From positions 23,368 to 87,367 of the forward strand of contig CAYHHE010000002.1 in NCBI GenBank assembly GCA_964356295.1: 64,000 nt of DNA, read 5' to 3'. Position numbers and translations under genes: made by a program. This DNA is from CAVQGZ01 sp964356295. GTDB taxonomy: Bacteria; Actinomycetota; Actinomycetes; Jiangellales; Jiangellaceae. Below are positions 1 through 9,618 of the stretch, piece after piece (the first letter of the stretch is position 1; the number at the start of each line of letters is the position of its first letter). Below the pieces are notes generated by a model. The model was not told the origin of the DNA, did no database searches, and worked only from the letters and a program-made list of their open reading frames with translations.

Positions 1-242
1 GCCCCGACCTCGCTGCGGACCAGACCGCGGACGTTGTCCAGCGCGGCCGCCGAGGCGACCTGCTCGTCCTGTCCGCCGAGCACCGTGTAGAACACCGTCG
101 CTTCGCGCAGGTCTCCGGTGACACGCGTGTCGGTGATCGTCACGAAACCCAGCCGGGGATCCTTGACCCGCCGCTCGAGAGTCTCGGCAGCGACCACCTT
201 GATGCGGTCGGCCAGCTTCCTGGCACGCACGTCGTTGACCAT
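1..242 (-). CDS. rbfA: Ribosome-binding factor A (3' end outside window)
   Basis: Translating the minus strand from the ATG at 242-240 gives a protein starting [17 protein letters not shown], with the RbfA hallmarks [18 protein letters not shown] and an ATVFYTVLG strand. It stays open to base 1, so about 80 residues of a normally 120-150 residue KH-type protein are visible. RbfA binds the 30S subunit and acts in late 16S rRNA 5'-end maturation and cold adaptation. A GGAGGAG Shine-Dalgarno lies 5-6 bases before the ATG. It is the last visible gene of the proS-rimP-nusA-ylxR-infB-DUF503-rbfA series, 13 bp after the DUF503 gene, and is probably co-transcribed with it. Confidence 0.93.
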   Translation of the reverse strand, partial: MVNDVRARKLADRIKVVAAETLERRVKDPRLGFVTITDTRVTGDLREATVFYTVLGGQDEQVASAAALDNVRGLVRSEVG

Positions 243-255
243 GCGTCTCCTCCGT

Positions 256-549
256 TCAGTCCAGCGGGCCGTGCAGCCGGCGTCTGGTCGCCAACAGCTC
301 GGTCTCCGGGCGCGCAGCCACGAACCGCTCGACCTGGTCGAGCACCTCGGTGCATCGCGCCGGGCCGTCCGCCACCACCGCCACGCCGACCTCGGCACGG
401 CGCAGCAGGTCCTGCTGGTCGGTCTCGGCTGCCGCGACCTCGAACCGCCGTCGCAGGTCGGCCACCAGCGGCCGAACCACCGACCGCTTCTGCTTCAACG
501 AGGACACCTCGCCCAGCAGCAGGTCGCACGCCAGCGTGCCGGTCCACAT
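256..549 (-). CDS. DUF503 family protein (YlxP-like)
   Basis: This 97-residue protein begins [19 protein letters not shown] and continues with [17 protein letters not shown], the typical start of DUF503 proteins (B. subtilis YlxP type). The fold is a small ferredoxin-like alpha/beta domain. The family nearly always sits between infB and rbfA, as here, which suggests a role in translation or ribosome assembly, but no biochemical function is established. It starts 52 bp after the infB stop and ends 13 bp before rbfA. The size is normal for the family. Confidence 0.9.
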   Translation of the reverse strand: MWTGTLACDLLLGEVSSLKQKRSVVRPLVADLRRRFEVAAAETDQQDLLRRAEVGVAVVADGPARCTEVLDQVERFVAARPETELLATRRRLHGPLD

Positions 550-601
550 GGCACCGTCCCGCCTTCCTCGGCTCCCCGCTGACCGCCCGCCGAACCCGGT
601 G

Positions 602-3406
602 TCAGGCCCGCGGCTTCTCCCGCATCTCGAACGTCTCGATCACGTCGTCGACCTGGATGTCGTTGAACGATCCCAGCCCGATACCGCACTCGTAACCGTC
701 GCGGACCTCGGTGGCGTCGTCCTTGAACCGGCGCAGCGAGTCGATCGACAGGTTCTCCGACACCACGATCCCGTCCCGGACGAGCCGGGCACGAGCGTTG
801 CGTCGGATGGTCCCGCTGGTGACGAGGCAGCCGGCGATGTTGCCGACCTTGCTCGACCGGAACACCTCCCGCACCTCGGCCCGGCCGAGCTGCACCTCCT
901 CGAACTCGGGCTTGAGCATGCCCTTGAGTGCGTTCTCGACGTCCTCGAGCGCCTGGTAGATGACCGTGTAGTAGCGGATCTCCACACCCTCGCGGTCGGC
1001 GAGCTCAGTGGCCTTGCCCTGCGCCCGGACGTTGAAGCCGATGATCACCGCGTCGGAGGCCGCGGCCAGCATGACGTTGGTCTCGGTGATGGCACCCACG
1101 CCGCGGTCGATGATCCTCAGGTCGACCTCCTCGCCCACGTCGATCTTGAGCAGGGCGTCCTCGAGGGCCTCGACGGCTCCGGACACGTCGCCCTTGAGGA
1201 TGAGGTTGAGCGTCTCCACCTTGGACTTCTCCAGGAAGTCCTCGAGCGTGACCCGCTTGCGCGCCTTGGCCAGTGCCGCGTTGCGCTCCATGGCCTCGCG
1301 CTTCTCCGCGATCTGGCGTGCGGTGCGCTCGTCCTCGGTGGCCAGGAACGTGTCCCCCGCTCCAGGGACCGCGGTCAGCCCGAGCACCTGCACCGGACGG
1401 GCCGGACCGGCCTGGTCCACTGGGTCGCCGTTCTCGTCGAGCATCGCCCTGACCCGGCCGTAGGCCTGGCCACAGACCACGGCATCCCCGACGTGCAGCG
1501 TGCCACGCTGGATGAGCACCGTGGCCACCGGGCCACGGCCGCGGTCGAGGTGGGCCTCGATCGCCACTCCGCGGGCGTCGGTGTCGGGGTCGGCGCGCAG
1601 CTCCAGCGCGGCGTCAGCGGTCAGCAGCACCGCCTCGAGCAGCTCGTCGATTCCCGTGCGCTTGAGCGCGGACACGTCGACGAACATCGTCTCGCCGCCG
1701 TACTCCTCGGCCACGAGCCCGTACTCGGTGAGCTGCTGGCGGATCTTGGCGGGGTTGGCGCCCTCCTTGTCGACCTTGTTGACCGCGACGACGATCGGCA
1801 CATCCGCGGCATGTGCGTGGTTGAGCGCCTCGACCGTCTGAGGCATCACGCCGTCGTCGGCGGCCACGACGAGGACAGCGACATCGGTGACCTTGGCTCC
1901 TCGGGCCCGCATCGCCGTGAAGGCCTCGTGGCCCGGGGTGTCGATGAAGGTCAGAGCGCGGTCGACGCCCTCGTGGCCGATGTGCGTCTGGTAGGCACCG
2001 ATGTGCTGGGTGATTCCTCCAGCCTCGCCGGCTACCACGTTGGCGCCGCGGATGGCATCGAGCAGCTTGGTCTTGCCGTGGTCCACGTGGCCCATGACGG
2101 TGACCACAGGAGGACGTTCCGGCGCATCGGCGACCTCCTCGACGTCCAGGTCGATGTCGAAGGACTCCAGCAGCTCACGGTCTTCGTCTTCGGGCGAGAC
2201 GATCTCGAGGTCGTAGCCGAGCTCGGCGCCGAGGAGCCGGAAGGTCTCCTCGTCCACGCTCTGGGTGGCGGTCACCATCTCACCGAGGGCGAACAGCACC
2301 TGGACCAGGGATGCCGGGTCGGCAGCGATCTTGTCGGCGAAGTCGCTGAGCGACGCCCCGCGAGGCATCCGGATGGTCTGCCCGTTGCCCCGAGGCACCC
2401 GCACGCCCCCGATGACGGGAGCCTGCATGTTGTCGAACTCCTGGCGGCGTTGCTTCTTGCTCTTGCGGCCGCGCTGCGGCCGCCCTCCGGGTCGGCCGAA
2501 CGCTCCGGCCGTACCGGGCCGACCACCGCGACCGGCGCCCGGCCGACCACCACCAGCGCCGAACGGAGCTCCGGTGCCGGTGCCGGGACCCGCACCACGG
2601 CCCCGCTGCCCGGGGGCTGCCGTGCCGCGCCCGCCGGGACGGCCCTGTCCCGCGGGGGCCGGACGTCCGGCCGGACGGGGCGGCATCATGCCCGGGGTGG
2701 GCACCGCACCACCGGCACCTGGAGCGCCGCCGGCACCCGGACGGCCACCAGGGCGCGTCCCCGGCCGCGGCATCCCGGTTGTCCCGCTGCTATAGGGGTT
2801 GTTCCCCGGACGTGGCGCAGGGCGCTGCGCGGAACGGGTCTCCGGGCTGGTGAACGGGTTGTTCCCAGGACGAGGCGCACGTGGACGGGGACCGGCCGGC
2901 TTGGGGCCAGGCGCGGGCCGAGCGGCCTGGGGCGGCGCTCCCGGCGCGCGAGGCGCCGCGCCAGGCTGGTCCGCGGGCCGCGCCAAGGTGGGCGGCACGA
3001 CCAGGGGCTGTGGGGTGACCGGGGGCTCGACCGGCGCGGCGGTGGGTGCCGCCGCGGTGGGCTCGCCCACTGCCGGCTGTGCCGGGGCGGCGGCCGGCGG
3101 GGCGGCTGCCTTCGCCACCGGTGCCTTTGGCGTGGCCGCCTTGCCGGGGGCCGCCGTGCCAGGAGCCGCCTTGCCCGGAGCCGCCTTGCCGGGTCCGGGC
3201 GTCGTAGGCGCAGCACCCGCCGGGGCCGCTCCCGCCGGCGTAGGAGCCTGCGCGGCGAGGGCGTCGCGCAGCCGCTTCGCCACGGGCGGCTCGACCGTTG
3301 ATGATGCCGATCGGACGAACTCGCCGATCTCGTTCAGCTTGCTGAGGACGATCTTGCTGTCGATGTCGAACTCTTTCGCGAGTTCGTAGACCCGGACCTT
3401 TGCCAC
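602..3406 (-). CDS. infB: Translation initiation factor IF-2
   Basis: IF-2 is the GTPase that brings fMet-tRNA to the 30S subunit and promotes subunit joining. The 934-residue protein starts at a GTG (3406) with AAGGAGAG six bases upstream. Residues 1-50 ([17 protein letters not shown]) are the IF2-N helical domain. About residues 50-330 are a low-complexity Ala/Pro/Gly/Arg region with two RPGNNP(F/Y) repeats. The G domain carries GHVDHGKT (439-446), DTPGH (489-493) and NKVDK (543-547), followed by the beta-barrel and the C-terminal fMet-tRNA-binding domain ([17 protein letters not shown]). The long disordered linker is typical of high-GC actinobacteria. The gene lies downstream of ylxR and nusA. 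Confidence 0.98.
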   Translation of the reverse strand: MAKVRVYELAKEFDIDSKIVLSKLNEIGEFVRSASSTVEPPVAKRLRDALAAQAPTPAGAAPAGAAPTTPGPGKAAPGKAAPGTAAPGKAATPKAPVAKAAAPPAAAPAQPAVGEPTAAAPTAAPVEPPVTPQPLVVPPTLARPADQPGAAPRAPGAPPQAARPAPGPKPAGPRPRAPRPGNNPFTSPETRSAQRPAPRPGNNPYSSGTTGMPRPGTRPGGRPGAGGAPGAGGAVPTPGMMPPRPAGRPAPAGQGRPGGRGTAAPGQRGRGAGPGTGTGAPFGAGGGRPGAGRGGRPGTAGAFGRPGGRPQRGRKSKKQRRQEFDNMQAPVIGGVRVPRGNGQTIRMPRGASLSDFADKIAADPASLVQVLFALGEMVTATQSVDEETFRLLGAELGYDLEIVSPEDEDRELLESFDIDLDVEEVADAPERPPVVTVMGHVDHGKTKLLDAIRGANVVAGEAGGITQHIGAYQTHIGHEGVDRALTFIDTPGHEAFTAMRARGAKVTDVAVLVVAADDGVMPQTVEALNHAHAADVPIVVAVNKVDKEGANPAKIRQQLTEYGLVAEEYGGETMFVDVSALKRTGIDELLEAVLLTADAALELRADPDTDARGVAIEAHLDRGRGPVATVLIQRGTLHVGDAVVCGQAYGRVRAMLDENGDPVDQAGPARPVQVLGLTAVPGAGDTFLATEDERTARQIAEKREAMERNAALAKARKRVTLEDFLEKSKVETLNLILKGDVSGAVEALEDALLKIDVGEEVDLRIIDRGVGAITETNVMLAAASDAVIIGFNVRAQGKATELADREGVEIRYYTVIYQALEDVENALKGMLKPEFEEVQLGRAEVREVFRSSKVGNIAGCLVTSGTIRRNARARLVRDGIVVSENLSIDSLRRFKDDATEVRDGYECGIGLGSFNDIQVDDVIETFEMREKPRA

Positions 3407-3495
3407 TGCTCTCCTTCTCGGCCCGGGTCATGGCGCCCGGACCGTCAGCCGGTGTTGGTACTCATTGCTGCATGCTCATCGCGCACTCTGGTGCG

Positions 3496-3891
3496 TCACG
3501 GTGCTTCTCCTTCGGTTCGTCCCTCGCCGTTGGTGCCGACCCTGCGGGCCACCTCCTCGACGTAGCGCCGGACCTCGCTCGTGTCCACCGGCCCGTCGAG
3601 CCGGAGGGCCCGGGTGAACGCCCGACGGCGTTCGGCCAGGTCCAGGCACCCGAGGTCGGGATGCAGGTGCGCACCCCGACCCGGGAGGCGTCCCCGCAGG
3701 TCGAGGCGAAGGGCAACTGGCTGCCCGCCGCCTGACACCACGCGGATCAGGTGGGAACGGTCCTCTCGCTGCCGACAGCCGACGCAAGTCCGTTGCGGGA
3801 CGTGCAACGACCGCCGACGCGAGTGGTATTCCGTCAAGGAGTCTACCGCGCCGCGTCGGGAGTTTCGTCCGGACGGATGTCGATGCGCCAT
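3496..3891 (-). CDS. ylxR: YlxR (DUF448) family protein
   Basis: The core RTCVGCRQREDRSHLIRVV and the later GRGAHLHPDLGCLDLAERR match the YlxR/DUF448 family, a small RNA-binding-type fold located between nusA and infB in most bacteria. In some Gram-positives it has been linked to RNase P or to transcription control. The longest frame starts at the ATG at 3891 and overlaps the nusA end by 49 bp. Family proteins normally begin just before PQRTCVGC, so a TTG at 3837 or 3807 is a plausible real start. None of the three has a clear ribosome binding site. The 3' end lies 89 bp before infB. Confidence 0.88.
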   Translation of the reverse strand: MAHRHPSGRNSRRGAVDSLTEYHSRRRSLHVPQRTCVGCRQREDRSHLIRVVSGGGQPVALRLDLRGRLPGRGAHLHPDLGCLDLAERRRAFTRALRLDGPVDTSEVRRYVEEVARRVGTNGEGRTEGEAP

Positions 3892-4823
3892 CCGGTGAGC
3901 CGAGCGGCGAGCCGGGCGTTCTGCCCCTCCTTGCCGATGGCCAGGGACAGCTGGTCGGCCGGCACGAACACCCGCGCCGCTTTGGCGACCGGATCCACCA
4001 CCTGGACGCTGCGTGCCCGAGCCGGGGACAGCGCGTGCGCCACCAGCTCCGCGGGGTCGTCCGACCAGTCGACGATGTCGATCTTCTCCTGGTTGAGCTC
4101 AGCCATCACCGCCCGCACCCGGGCTCCCATGGGCCCGATGCAGGCACCCTTGGCGTTGACGCCGGGCCGGGTCGCCCGGACCGCGATCTTGGACCGGTGG
4201 CCCGCCTCACGGGCGATCGCGGCGATCTCGACAGTTCCGTCGGCGACCTCGGGCGCCTCGAGCGCGAACAGCTTCTTGACTAGGCCGGGGTGGCTTCGAG
4301 AGACCGTCACGATCGGCCCTCGCATCCCTTTGCGGACCTGAAGGACGTAGCAGCGCAGCCGCGTCCCGTGGGGGTAGCGCTCGCCAGGTACCTGCTCCTG
4401 CACCGGAAGGGCCGCCTCCACGTCCCCGATCTTGACCAGTACCGAGCGCGGGTCGGGTCCCTGCTGGACGACGCCCGAGGCGATCTCACCTTCCAGCGTG
4501 AGGAACTCGCCGTAGGTCTGCTCCTCCTCGAGCTGACGCAGGCGGTGGCGGATCGCCTGGCGAGCGGTCATCGCCGCGACCCGGTCGAAGCCCTCGGGTG
4601 TGTCGTCCCACTCCCGAAGCACCTCGGCGCCCTCGCCGAGCTCCTGCGCCCACACGGTCACGTGCCCGGTCCTGCGGTCCAGCTCGACGCGCGCATGAGG
4701 CTGCGCTCCGGGCGCGCGTCGGTAGGCGGCGAGCAGAGCAGTCTCGATCGTCTCGGCGAGGGTCTCGAACGGCACGCCCTTCTCGTTCTCGATGACGCGC
4801 AGCAGCTTCAGGTCGACGTCCAT
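3843..4823 (-). CDS. nusA: Transcription termination/antitermination factor NusA
   Basis: NusA binds RNA polymerase and nascent RNA, affecting pausing, termination and antitermination. The 326-residue protein has the N-terminal RNAP-binding domain (MDVDLKLLRVIENEKG, FETLAETIETALLAAYRR; about 1-105), an S1 domain (GEIASGVVQQGPDPRSVLVKIG; about 112-180) and two KH domains (GACIGPMGARVRAVMAEL and AIGKEGQNARLAARLTGW). The acidic C-terminal repeats of the E. coli protein are absent, as is usual in actinobacteria. It starts three bases after the rimP stop and overlaps the longest ylxR frame. Confidence 0.98.
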   Translation of the reverse strand: MDVDLKLLRVIENEKGVPFETLAETIETALLAAYRRAPGAQPHARVELDRRTGHVTVWAQELGEGAEVLREWDDTPEGFDRVAAMTARQAIRHRLRQLEEEQTYGEFLTLEGEIASGVVQQGPDPRSVLVKIGDVEAALPVQEQVPGERYPHGTRLRCYVLQVRKGMRGPIVTVSRSHPGLVKKLFALEAPEVADGTVEIAAIAREAGHRSKIAVRATRPGVNAKGACIGPMGARVRAVMAELNQEKIDIVDWSDDPAELVAHALSPARARSVQVVDPVAKAARVFVPADQLSLAIGKEGQNARLAARLTGWRIDIRPDETPDAAR

Positions 4824-4826
4824 CGC

Positions 4827-5312
4827 TCACCGTCCCTCGCCCTCGTCGGCGTGCCGGGTGAGCTCGACCTGGACGACGGCCGAGCGGATCTCGGCGTAGG
4901 GCACGTCCACGGTGGTGCCCTCCTGCCGCAGCCCGGCCCGGGTGTCGTCGGAGTCGACGAGCCGGCCCTGCACGACCGAGCCGTCCAGGCGCACCACCCG
5001 CACCAGGCGGCCTGCGCTGCGGGCCCAGTGGCGGGGCTCGGTCAGCGGACGAGCCACCCCCGGGGAGGACACCTCGAGCGTGTAGGCACCCGGCCCCAGC
5101 AGGTCGTCGTCGGCGTCCAGCACGGTCGAGACCAGTCGGGACACCTGCGCACACTCGTCGAGGCTGACACCGCCGTCCTTGTCCACCACCACCCGGACCA
5201 GACGTCGACGTCCCGCCGGGGTCACGACCAGGTCCTCGAGGTCGTACCCGGCCGCCGAGACGACGGGTGCCAGCCGCTGCCGCAACTGGACCGCCGCTGT
5301 GGCCGCCTGCAC
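4827..5312 (-). CDS. rimP: Ribosome maturation factor RimP
   Basis: The 161-residue protein has the RimP N-terminal domain (LAPVVSAAGYDLEDLVV, VRVVVDKDGGVSLDEC), the signature YTLEVSSPGVARPLTEPRHW, and the C-terminal SH3-like domain ending VQVELTRHADEGEGR. RimP is needed for 30S assembly. It sits immediately upstream of nusA with a 3-bp gap, the standard bacterial order, and 62 bp after proS. Length and start look normal. Confidence 0.96.
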   Translation of the reverse strand: MQAATAAVQLRQRLAPVVSAAGYDLEDLVVTPAGRRRLVRVVVDKDGGVSLDECAQVSRLVSTVLDADDDLLGPGAYTLEVSSPGVARPLTEPRHWARSAGRLVRVVRLDGSVVQGRLVDSDDTRAGLRQEGTTVDVPYAEIRSAVVQVELTRHADEGEGR

Positions 5313-5374
5313 TGGGCCTCCTCTGGTGTCGTCGCGGTCGTCTCCGGCGGAGCCGACCGACGCGCTCGATCAGG

Positions 5375-7156
5375 TTACCCAGCGCCGGCCGCGGCGCCGA
5401 TGCGCCCGGTCAGGGCGCTGACCGCGTCCTGGACGGGCACGGTGCTGCGCTGCCCGCTGCGGCGGTCCCGCACCTCCACCAGCCCCTCGCGCAGTCCCCG
5501 GCCCACCACCAGGATCAACGGCACGCCGATGAGCTCGGCGTCGGCGAACTTCACACCTGCTGAGCCGGGACGGTCGTCGAGCAGCACGTCGAACCCGGCC
5601 GCGGAGACGCCCGCTGCGATGTCGGCGGCCGTCGCCGTCACGGCCTGGTCCTTGCCGGCCGCCACGACGTGCAGGTCGGCGGGGCTGACCATCGCCGGCC
5701 AGCACAGGCCGAGGTCGTCGTGGGTCTGCTCGGCGATGGCGGCGACCAGGCGCGAGACACCGACGCCGTAGGAGCCCATGGTGACCACGACCTGCCGTCC
5801 GACCTCGTCCTGCACGGTGAGGTCGAGCGCCTCGGCGTACTTGCGGCCGAGCTGGAAGATATGTCCGATCTCCAGCCCGCGAGCGATCTCCAGCGCCCCG
5901 CCGCAGCGGGGGCAGGGGTCGCCGTCGCGCACCTCGGCGGCCTCCACGGTGCCGTCGGCGCGGAAGTCCCGCCCGGCGACGAGGTCGAACACGTGGCGTC
6001 CGGCCTGGTTGGCCCCGGTGATCCACCGAGTGCCGGGTACCACGCGGGGGTCGACCAGGTAGCCGATCCCGGCCGCCGCGTCGGCACCGAGGATCTGTGG
6101 GCCGATGTAGCCCCGCACCAGGAGGGGATGGGCGGTGAAGTCCTCGTCGCCGAACGGCTCCGGGACAGCGGGGGCCAGGCTGGCACCGAGCCGCTTGAGG
6201 TCCACCTCACGGTCGCCGGGGACGCCCACCACGAGCGGCTCGCGCCGCCCGTCGGGGTGGCGCAGCGTGAGCACCACGTTCTTGAGGGTGTCCGCCGCGG
6301 TCCAGTCCCGGTCCGGGCGACGCAGGTCCTCGCGCGCGTTCGCCAGGCCGACGAGCGTCTCGATGGTCGGGGTGTCCGGGGTGTCCTCCACGTGGGCGGG
6401 CGGGACGGACTCGGCGCTGGGATGCTCGGGCTCTGGGGTGAGCACTGCTTCGGTGTTGGCGGCGTAGTCGCAGACGGTGCAGCGGACGTAGTGGTCCTCC
6501 CCCACCTCGGTCGGGAGCAGGAACTCCTCGCTGGCCGAGCCACCCATGGCCCCGGACACCGCCGAGACGATCACGTAGTCCAGCCCGAGCCGGTCGAACA
6601 GCCGACAGTAGGCGTCCCGATGGGCCTGGTAGGAGGCCTCCAGCCCGGCGTCGTCGAGGTCGAAGGAGTAGGAGTCCTTCATCAGGAACTCCCGGCCGCG
6701 CAGCAGCCCGGCCCGCGGCCGAGGCTCGTCGCGGAACTTCCACTGGATCTGGTAGATGCTCACCGGAAGGTCCTTGTACGAGGAGTACAGGTCCTTGACC
6801 AGCAGGGTGAACATCTCCTCATGGGTGGGGGCGAGAAGGTGGTCGGCACCGCGGCGGTCGACCAGCCGGAACAGGTCCTCGCCGTAGTCGGTCCACCGGC
6901 CGCTGCGCTCGTAGGGCTCCCGCGGCAGCAACGCCGGGAAGTGCACCTCCTGGAAGCCCGCGGCGTCCATCTCCTCCCGCACGACCTGCTCGACCTTGCG
7001 CAGCACCCGGTAGCCCAGCGGCAACCAGGTGTACCCGCCGGGTGCGGCTCGGCGGATGTAGCCGGCGCGCACCAGCAGCCGATGACTGGGGACCTCCGCG
7101 TCGGCGGGGTCCTCACGCAGGGTGCGCAGGAACAGCTGGGACATCGCCAGGATCAC
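5375..7156 (-). CDS. proS: Prolyl-tRNA synthetase (bacterial type with editing domain)
   Basis: Charges tRNA-Pro. Class II motif 1 lies around residues 40-63 ([16 protein letters not shown]). The substrate pocket THEE is at 111-114, motif 2 starts at FRDE (141-144) and runs through [14 protein letters not shown], and motif 3 is [12 protein letters not shown]. An insertion of roughly residues 225-385 is the YbaK-like editing domain that removes Ala-tRNA-Pro, defining the 'prokaryotic-type' enzyme. The anticodon-binding domain is C-terminal. A GTG start at 7156 is preferred over the ATG at 7144 because GGAG lies six bases before it. First gene of the minus-strand proS-rimP-nusA group; divergent from the S9 peptidase. 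Confidence 0.97.
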   Translation of the reverse strand: MILAMSQLFLRTLREDPADAEVPSHRLLVRAGYIRRAAPGGYTWLPLGYRVLRKVEQVVREEMDAAGFQEVHFPALLPREPYERSGRWTDYGEDLFRLVDRRGADHLLAPTHEEMFTLLVKDLYSSYKDLPVSIYQIQWKFRDEPRPRAGLLRGREFLMKDSYSFDLDDAGLEASYQAHRDAYCRLFDRLGLDYVIVSAVSGAMGGSASEEFLLPTEVGEDHYVRCTVCDYAANTEAVLTPEPEHPSAESVPPAHVEDTPDTPTIETLVGLANAREDLRRPDRDWTAADTLKNVVLTLRHPDGRREPLVVGVPGDREVDLKRLGASLAPAVPEPFGDEDFTAHPLLVRGYIGPQILGADAAAGIGYLVDPRVVPGTRWITGANQAGRHVFDLVAGRDFRADGTVEAAEVRDGDPCPRCGGALEIARGLEIGHIFQLGRKYAEALDLTVQDEVGRQVVVTMGSYGVGVSRLVAAIAEQTHDDLGLCWPAMVSPADLHVVAAGKDQAVTATAADIAAGVSAAGFDVLLDDRPGSAGVKFADAELIGVPLILVVGRGLREGLVEVRDRRSGQRSTVPVQDAVSALTGRIGAAAGAG

Positions 7157-7232
7157 CGGTCACTCCTGTCCAGGTGGGCGTCGCGACGGCGCGGAGTCGG
7201 TCGCGGGCCGCGAGGATATCGGCCCCGCCCAC

Positions 7233-7238
7233 TACCGT
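7233..7238 (+). promoter_or_regulatory. Possible -10 element for a leaderless S9 peptidase mRNA
   Basis: TACCGT fits the TAnnnT pattern of actinobacterial -10 boxes and ends seven bases before the ATG at 7246. No Shine-Dalgarno sequence precedes that ATG, so transcription may start at or next to the start codon. No clear -35 is visible. Confidence 0.3.
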
Positions 7239-7245
7239 GCGCTGC

Positions 7246-9207
7246 ATGACATCGGTCGCGCCGTACGGCTCCTGGCCCAGCATCGTCTCCCCCGCCGACG
7301 TCGTGGCAGGTGCGTCGGTCCCGACGGCGCTGTGGGCGGCCGACGGCATCGTGTGGTGGAGCGAGACCCGACCGCAGGAGTCCGGGCGGGAGGCGATCGT
7401 GCGGCGCGACGGCGACGGGACGCTGCACGAGGTGCTCCCCGCGGGATTCAACGCACGAACCCGGGTGCACGAGTACGGCGGGGGCGCGTGGTGGGTCTCC
7501 GACGAGACTGTGTTCGCCACCTCGTGGGAGGACCAGCGGCTGTATCGGGTGGCGCCCGGGCACGACCCGGAGCCGATCACCCCGGAGCCGCCGTCCAGGC
7601 ACGCCTGGCGCTACGCCGACGGACGGGTCACGCCCGACGGACGCTGGGTGGTCTGCGTCCGGGAGCGGCACGAGGGCCCGCAGGTGTCCACCGACGTGCA
7701 CAACGAGATCGTCGCGGTGCCTGCGGACGGGACCGCCGAACCCGTGGTGCTGTTCTCCGACACCGACTTCGTCGCGGCGCCGCGCATCTCCCGCGACGGG
7801 CGGCAGCTGGCCTGGCTGACCTGGAACCACCCCAACATGCCGTGGGACGCATCTGAGCTCTGGGTGGGCCGGCTCGACGAGCACGACGGGCTGCTCCACC
7901 TGTCCGACTCCCGGCGCGAGGCGGGGGGAGCCGGGGAGTCGCTGGTGCAGCCCGAGTGGGGTCGGCACGCCGCGCTGCACGTCTGCTCCGACCGCTCGGG
8001 GTGGTGGAACGTCTACCGGGTGGACGGTGTCGACCGGCTGACTCCGCTGGCACCGGCGGAGTCCGAGGTGTCGTTCCCGGCGTGGACGCTGGGCCAGTCG
8101 CGGTACGCGGTGGCCCCGGACGGTGCCGTCGCCATCGTGCACGACCAGGCGCTGGACACCGTCCTCACCACGGCGCCCGAGGGCGCCCAGCGCAGCGAGC
8201 GGGTGCTCCCGCTGCAGTCGGTGACCAGGCTGGCCCACGACGGAACCGCGCCGGTCGGGATCGTGGCCTTCTGCGACCGCCCCACCGAGATCCGCCGCCT
8301 GGGCGACGAGCCGACGGTGCTGCGCCCCGGAACCGGCCACGAGCTGCCGCCGAGCTGGGTGTCGCTGCCGGTGCGCGTGTCGTTCCCGACCACGGCGGGC
8401 CAGCACGCCTACGCCTGGGTGTACGAGCCCCGCAACCCCGACGTCGGGGCCGAGCCGGGTACCCTCCCGCCGCTGGTGGTGCGCGTCCACGGTGGACCGA
8501 CGTCGGCGGCACGTCCGGCGTACTCCCTCGACGTCCAGTTCTGGACGTCGCGCGGTTTCGTCGTCGCCGACCTCGACTACCGCGGCAGCACCGGGTACGG
8601 ACGACCCTTCCGCGAGCTGCTGCACGGGCAGTGGGGCGTCGCCGACGTCGAGGACGCTCGCGCCCTGGCCACGCATCTGTCGTCGCGGGGACTGGTCGAC
8701 GCGACGCGCATGGCCATCCGTGGTGGCAGCGCCGGTGGGTTCACGACGCTCCTGGCGACGCTTGTCTCCGACGACTTCGCTGCCGGTGTCTCCTACTTCG
8801 GCGTGACCGACATCCGAGCCCTGGTGGAGACCACCCACAAGTTCGAGTCCCGCTACTTCGAGTCCATCGTCGGACCGTGGCCGGAGGCTGCCGACCGCTA
8901 CACCGAGCGCTCCCCGATCACCCACGCCGGCCAGGCACGCACGCCGACACTGGTGCTGCAGGGCCTCGAGGACGCCGTCGTCCCCCCGGCCCAGGCCGAG
9001 GTCATCGTGGCCGCGCTGCGTGACAAGCAGGTGCCGCACGCGTACCTGCCCTTCGAGGGCGAGCAGCACGGGTTCCGGATCGCCGCGAACCAGGTCCGCG
9101 CACTGCAGGCCGAGCTCTCCTTCTACGGCCAGGTCCTCGGCTTCACCCCGGCCGAGGAGCTCGAGCCTGTGGCACTCGAGTTCGCCGAGAACCTGCCGCG
9201 CCGCTAG
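7246..9207 (+). CDS. S9 family prolyl oligopeptidase-like peptidase
   Basis: A 653-residue serine peptidase. About residues 1-400 form the beta-propeller of the S9C/acylaminoacyl-peptidase type (VHEYGGGAWWV and several WD-like blades). The C-terminal alpha/beta hydrolase has the nucleophile in GGSAGG (Ser495), Asp576 in GLEDAVVPP and His608 in GEQHGF, a complete triad. VRVHGGPTSAARP is the oxyanion-hole region. No signal peptide is visible, so it is probably cytosolic and acts on short peptides or acylated substrates. The ATG at 7246 was chosen over upstream codons because the homologous region starts there. It is divergent from proS and convergent with the GNAT gene. Confidence 0.93.
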   Translation: MTSVAPYGSWPSIVSPADVVAGASVPTALWAADGIVWWSETRPQESGREAIVRRDGDGTLHEVLPAGFNARTRVHEYGGGAWWVSDETVFATSWEDQRLYRVAPGHDPEPITPEPPSRHAWRYADGRVTPDGRWVVCVRERHEGPQVSTDVHNEIVAVPADGTAEPVVLFSDTDFVAAPRISRDGRQLAWLTWNHPNMPWDASELWVGRLDEHDGLLHLSDSRREAGGAGESLVQPEWGRHAALHVCSDRSGWWNVYRVDGVDRLTPLAPAESEVSFPAWTLGQSRYAVAPDGAVAIVHDQALDTVLTTAPEGAQRSERVLPLQSVTRLAHDGTAPVGIVAFCDRPTEIRRLGDEPTVLRPGTGHELPPSWVSLPVRVSFPTTAGQHAYAWVYEPRNPDVGAEPGTLPPLVVRVHGGPTSAARPAYSLDVQFWTSRGFVVADLDYRGSTGYGRPFRELLHGQWGVADVEDARALATHLSSRGLVDATRMAIRGGSAGGFTTLLATLVSDDFAAGVSYFGVTDIRALVETTHKFESRYFESIVGPWPEAADRYTERSPITHAGQARTPTLVLQGLEDAVVPPAQAEVIVAALRDKQVPHAYLPFEGEQHGFRIAANQVRALQAELSFYGQVLGFTPAEELEPVALEFAENLPRR

Positions 9208-9618
9208 CCCTGGACACCGCAGCTGGATGCGCGAGGGCGCGTGCCATGGCCTTGCTTGCCTCCGCATGCGGCTGGCTGGCGGTGCTCGCCCCGTCCTGAC
9301 CATGATCAAAGCGCCCTGGTGGTGGCTGACCCTTGATCACGGCGCCCTGGTGGTGGCTGACCCTTGATCACGGCGCCCTGGTGGTGGCTGACCCTTGATC
9401 ACGGCGCCTGCGTGGTGGTGGTCGTGATGATCAGGGCGCCGTGGGTGTCGTCATAGCGACACCTACGGCGCTCTGACGCGACGATCCACCACACCTGGGG
9501 CGCCGTGATCATGCTCCAGGCACCACAACCCCGCCCTGATCACGACCGACGCAGCACGGACCACCCCTGGCACCGACGACGACCCGGCATGCCTTGATGC
9601 AACCAGCCAGGACCCGGG
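9208..9618. repeat. Convergent spacer filled with a 31-bp tandem array and inverted copies
   Basis: No gene is seen in these 411 bases, which separate two convergent genes. Three full 31-bp units start at 9303, 9334 and 9365, and a partial one at 9396; each begins TGATCA and continues (A/C)(A/G)GCGCCCTGGTGG. Inverted relatives follow: TGATCAGGGCGCC near 9428, GGCGCCGTGATCATGC near 9499-9514, and a further TGATCACG near 9538. Between them lies a hairpin. The arrangement resembles a BIME-type intergenic element. Related units occur at 34.93-35.05 kb. Confidence 0.85.
9441..9466. terminator. Hairpin between convergent genes
   Basis: GGTGTCG (9444-9450) pairs perfectly with CGACACC (9457-9463) around the loop TCATAG; the stem extends to 10 pairs with one G-T wobble. 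It lies in the spacer between the S9 peptidase and the GNAT gene and could end transcription from both sides. No T-tract follows, as is common in actinobacteria. Confidence 0.4.

Noticed and set aside
350..3301. 983-codon open frame on the plus strand across infB
   Set aside because: It is antisense to the clear IF-2 gene; high GC leaves long stop-free frames on the opposite strand. No domain resemblance.
7153..9309. 718-codon minus-strand frame over the S9 peptidase
   Set aside because: The plus strand has an intact catalytic triad; the antisense frame has Arg/His/Gly-rich composition typical of a shadow.
9303..9408. CRISPR array
   Set aside because: The 31-bp units are directly adjacent with no unique spacers and no cas genes nearby.
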